Positions 62,077-64,000 of a stretch of DNA of 64,000 nt are shown here, piece after piece. Origin of the DNA: Bacteroidales bacterium (GTDB taxonomy: Bacteria; Bacteroidota; Bacteroidia; Bacteroidales; FEN-979). The position numbers were made by a program, and so were the translations under genes. Position 1 is the stretch's first letter, and every line of letters starts with the position of its first letter. The stretch is taken from the NCBI GenBank assembly GCA_023231005.1, contig JALNWG010000006.1, forward strand, positions 1 through 64,000. The letters run 5' to 3'. The notes beneath the pieces were generated by a model that had not been told where the DNA came from, did not search any database, and worked only from the letters and a program-made list of their open reading frames with translations.

Positions 62077-64000
62077 ATGGTACCGGGAGAGAAAATAGTT
62101 CAAGTAAATATCGAAAATCAGATGAAAACAGCCTACATTGACTATTCAATGTCGGTCATTGTGCAGCGTGCATTACCTGATGTGAGGGATGGATTAAAAC
62201 CAGTTCATCGCAGGGTTTTATATGGTATGTATGATTTGGGCATTGTTTCAAACAGGTCCTATAAAAAATCAGCAAGGATTGTAGGGGAGGTGCTTGGAAA
62301 GTATCATCCTCATGGAGATACGTCTGTTTATGATGCGATGGTCAGGTTGGCACAGGATTGGAGTTTAAGATATCCGCTTGTCGATGGTCAGGGGAACTTT
62401 GGTTCAATGGATGGTGATAATGCAGCGGCAATGCGTTATACCGAGGCCAGATTGAGAAAGATAGCAGAAGAAATGGTAGCCGATATTGAAAAAGATACTG
62501 TTGATTTCCAGTTAAATTTTGATGATTCCCTAAAAGAACCGACTGTAATGCCATCGAGGATTCCTAATCTACTTGTTAATGGAGCAAGTGGAATTGCTGT
62601 CGGAATGGCAACCAACATGGCTCCACATAACATGAGTGAAGTTGTAGACGGCATTATTGCTTATATTGACAATCCTCAGATCACCATTCCTGAATTAATG
62701 AAATATATTAAAGCACCGGATTTTCCGACGGGTGGTGTCATTTATGGATATGATGGAGTGAAAGAAGCTTATGAAACTGGACGGGGACGGATTATAATAC
62801 GTGGGGAAACAAAGATTGAGCAGGATGACAATGGTCGTGAGAGTATTATTGTTACCTCCGTACCATATCAGGTCAATAAATCTGAAATGATCAAGAAAAC
62901 AGCCGAATTGGTCAATGATAAAAAGATTGAAGGAATTAGCGATATCCGTGATGAATCCGATCGAGATGGAGTTCGGATTGTATATGAATTGAAGCGAGAA
63001 GCTGTTACAAACGTGGTATTGAATAAATTGTTTCAGATGACCCCCTTACAGTCTTCGTTCAATACCAACAATATTGCGCTCGTAAATGGACGCCCGATGA
63101 TGTTGACATTGAAAGACATGATTGTTCATTATGTAGAACATCGGCATATTGTTATTCAACGGAGGACCCGGTTTGAATTAGCAGAAACTGAAAAACGTGC
63201 TCATATTTTGGAGGGGTTATTGATTGCGCTCGACCGTCTTGACGAAGTGATCGCTTTGATTCGCGCTTCCCAAACCCCCGAGGATGCAAAAGTAGGATTG
63301 ATGTCAACATTCTCATTGAGTGACGTTCAGGCCAAAGCCATTCTCGATATGCGTTTACAGCGACTTACCGGATTGGAAAGAGATAAAATCAAAGAGGAAT
63401 ATGATGAATTAATTAAATTGATTGAACATCTGAAAGAAATTCTGGCTGATGTGAAATTGCAAATGGATATTATTAAGGAAGAACTCCGAGATATTAAAAC
63501 AAAATATGGGGATGAACCTAGATCACAAATTATATATACAACTTCGGATTTTAAAATTGAGGATACCATTCCGGATGAAAATGTGGTCATAACCATTTCA
63601 CACATGGGTTATGTCAAGCGGACTCCCCTATCGGAATATCGTCGTCAGAATAGGGGAGGGCGTGGTGTTAAAGGGACAGACATCCGGGATGAGGATTTCC
63701 TGGAACATTTGTTTGTTGCCACGAACCATAACTATTTACTTTTCTTTACGGAAAAAGGCAAATGTTTTTGGCTTCGGGTTTTTGAAATTCCAGAAGGAGG
63801 AAAGACATCAAAAGGAAGAGCTATACAAAACCTTGTCAACATTGAGAAGGATGATATTGTAAGGGCCTATATCAATATAAAGGATTTAAAAGACGAGGAG
63901 TACATTAAATCGAATTATATTATTTTGGCTACTCAACACGGGACGATTAAAAAAACTTCCCTTGAGGCTTATTCCCGTCCACGGCAAAACGGTATCAATG
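62077..64000 (+). CDS. gyrA: DNA gyrase subunit A (3' end outside window)
   Basis: The first 641 codons of gyrA; the frame is open to the window end. The start MVPGEKIVQVNIENQ is followed by IDYSMSVIVQRALPDVRDGLKP, the quinolone region GKYHPHGDTSVYDAMVRLAQ, the catalytic tyrosine segment AAAMRYTEARL, and the GyrA box QNRGGRGVKG near residue 527, which separates it from ParC. The residue equivalent to E. coli Ser83 is Thr, a natural alternative in several groups. The C-terminal wrapping domain begins in the window. Confidence 0.96.
   Translation, partial: MVPGEKIVQVNIENQMKTAYIDYSMSVIVQRALPDVRDGLKPVHRRVLYGMYDLGIVSNRSYKKSARIVGEVLGKYHPHGDTSVYDAMVRLAQDWSLRYPLVDGQGNFGSMDGDNAAAMRYTEARLRKIAEEMVADIEKDTVDFQLNFDDSLKEPTVMPSRIPNLLVNGASGIAVGMATNMAPHNMSEVVDGIIAYIDNPQITIPELMKYIKAPDFPTGGVIYGYDGVKEAYETGRGRIIIRGETKIEQDDNGRESIIVTSVPYQVNKSEMIKKTAELVNDKKIEGISDIRDESDRDGVRIVYELKREAVTNVVLNKLFQMTPLQSSFNTNNIALVNGRPMMLTLKDMIVHYVEHRHIVIQRRTRFELAETEKRAHILEGLLIALDRLDEVIALIRASQTPEDAKVGLMSTFSLSDVQAKAILDMRLQRLTGLERDKIKEEYDELIKLIEHLKEILADVKLQMDIIKEELRDIKTKYGDEPRSQIIYTTSDFKIEDTIPDENVVITISHMGYVKRTPLSEYRRQNRGGRGVKGTDIRDEDFLEHLFVATNHNYLLFFTEKGKCFWLRVFEIPEGGKTSKGRAIQNLVNIEKDDIVRAYINIKDLKDEEYIKSNYIILATQHGTIKKTSLEAYSRPRQNGIN

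Noticed and set aside
1..64000. CRISPR arrays, tRNA/rRNA genes, insertion sequences and prophage genes
   Set aside because: No regularly spaced direct repeats, no tRNA cloverleaf or rRNA stretch, and no transposase or phage structural motif was seen in any frame or spacer.

Overview
The window is a compact, low-GC chromosomal segment of a Bacteroidota bacterium, most likely class Bacteroidia (Bacteroidales/Marinilabiliales-like). The evidence is: Bacteroidota-type promoters (TTTG, then 18-20 bases, then TAnnTTTG); three secreted enzymes ending in type IX secretion (T9SS) sorting domains plus a PorD-like DUF4835 gene; a bamD-rpoZ-coaBC-DUF4835-recN cluster; a short Lys-type 3-phosphoglycerate dehydrogenase; zinc-free type B ribosomal protein L31; and lineage lipoproteins. 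I saw no tRNA, rRNA, CRISPR array, insertion sequence or prophage. Genes are tightly packed, with several short tail-to-tail overlaps. Both window edges cut genes: a HipA-like 3' end on the left and gyrA on the right.

Layout. 1-226: end of a HipA-like gene and a possible remnant of an AbiEi-type gene. 227-4014: mnmE, sucD and a beta-helix lipoprotein. 4119-13184: a four-gene cytoplasmic glycogen operon (debranching enzyme, GT4 glycosyltransferase, GH57 amylase, and a giant GT3 glycogen synthase fused to GT35 phosphorylase), followed by fabG and a von Willebrand A membrane protein. 16065-20117: ABC exporter pair, RsmI-like methyltransferase, a decayed dehydratase fragment, and dnaA with an AT-rich upstream region. 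20506-24605: YigZ, prmC, YggS and an LtaS-type phosphotransferase. 24618-28427: serC-serA-four-helix-bundle-DUF1015 operon. 28537-34721: acyl-CoA reductase, L31, a GlmU-like protein and lon. 34711-44424: two tandem M1 peptidases and an M14 peptidase, all T9SS cargo, with an orphan peptide-binding lipoprotein, a metallo-hydrolase and dapA between them. 44452-46634: membrane protein plus an alpha-oxoamine synthase that may start sphingolipid synthesis. 46774-52674: bamD-rpoZ-coaBC-DUF4835-recN, then fabI. 52742-58434: etfBA, a split ETF:quinone oxidoreductase and an acyl-CoA dehydrogenase, a complete electron path from fatty acyl-CoA to the quinone pool. 58543-64000: unknown membrane-anchored protein, clpC, gyrA.

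Most of the window is housekeeping. The most unusual observations are a C-terminal domain of the GH57 amylase that resembles the C-terminal domain of the flagellar switch protein FliG in an apparently non-flagellar context, the synthase-phosphorylase fusion next to it, the split membrane ETF dehydrogenase, and small decayed gene remnants at 100-183 and 18510-18662. All calls are by eye from translated sequence; no database search was run.
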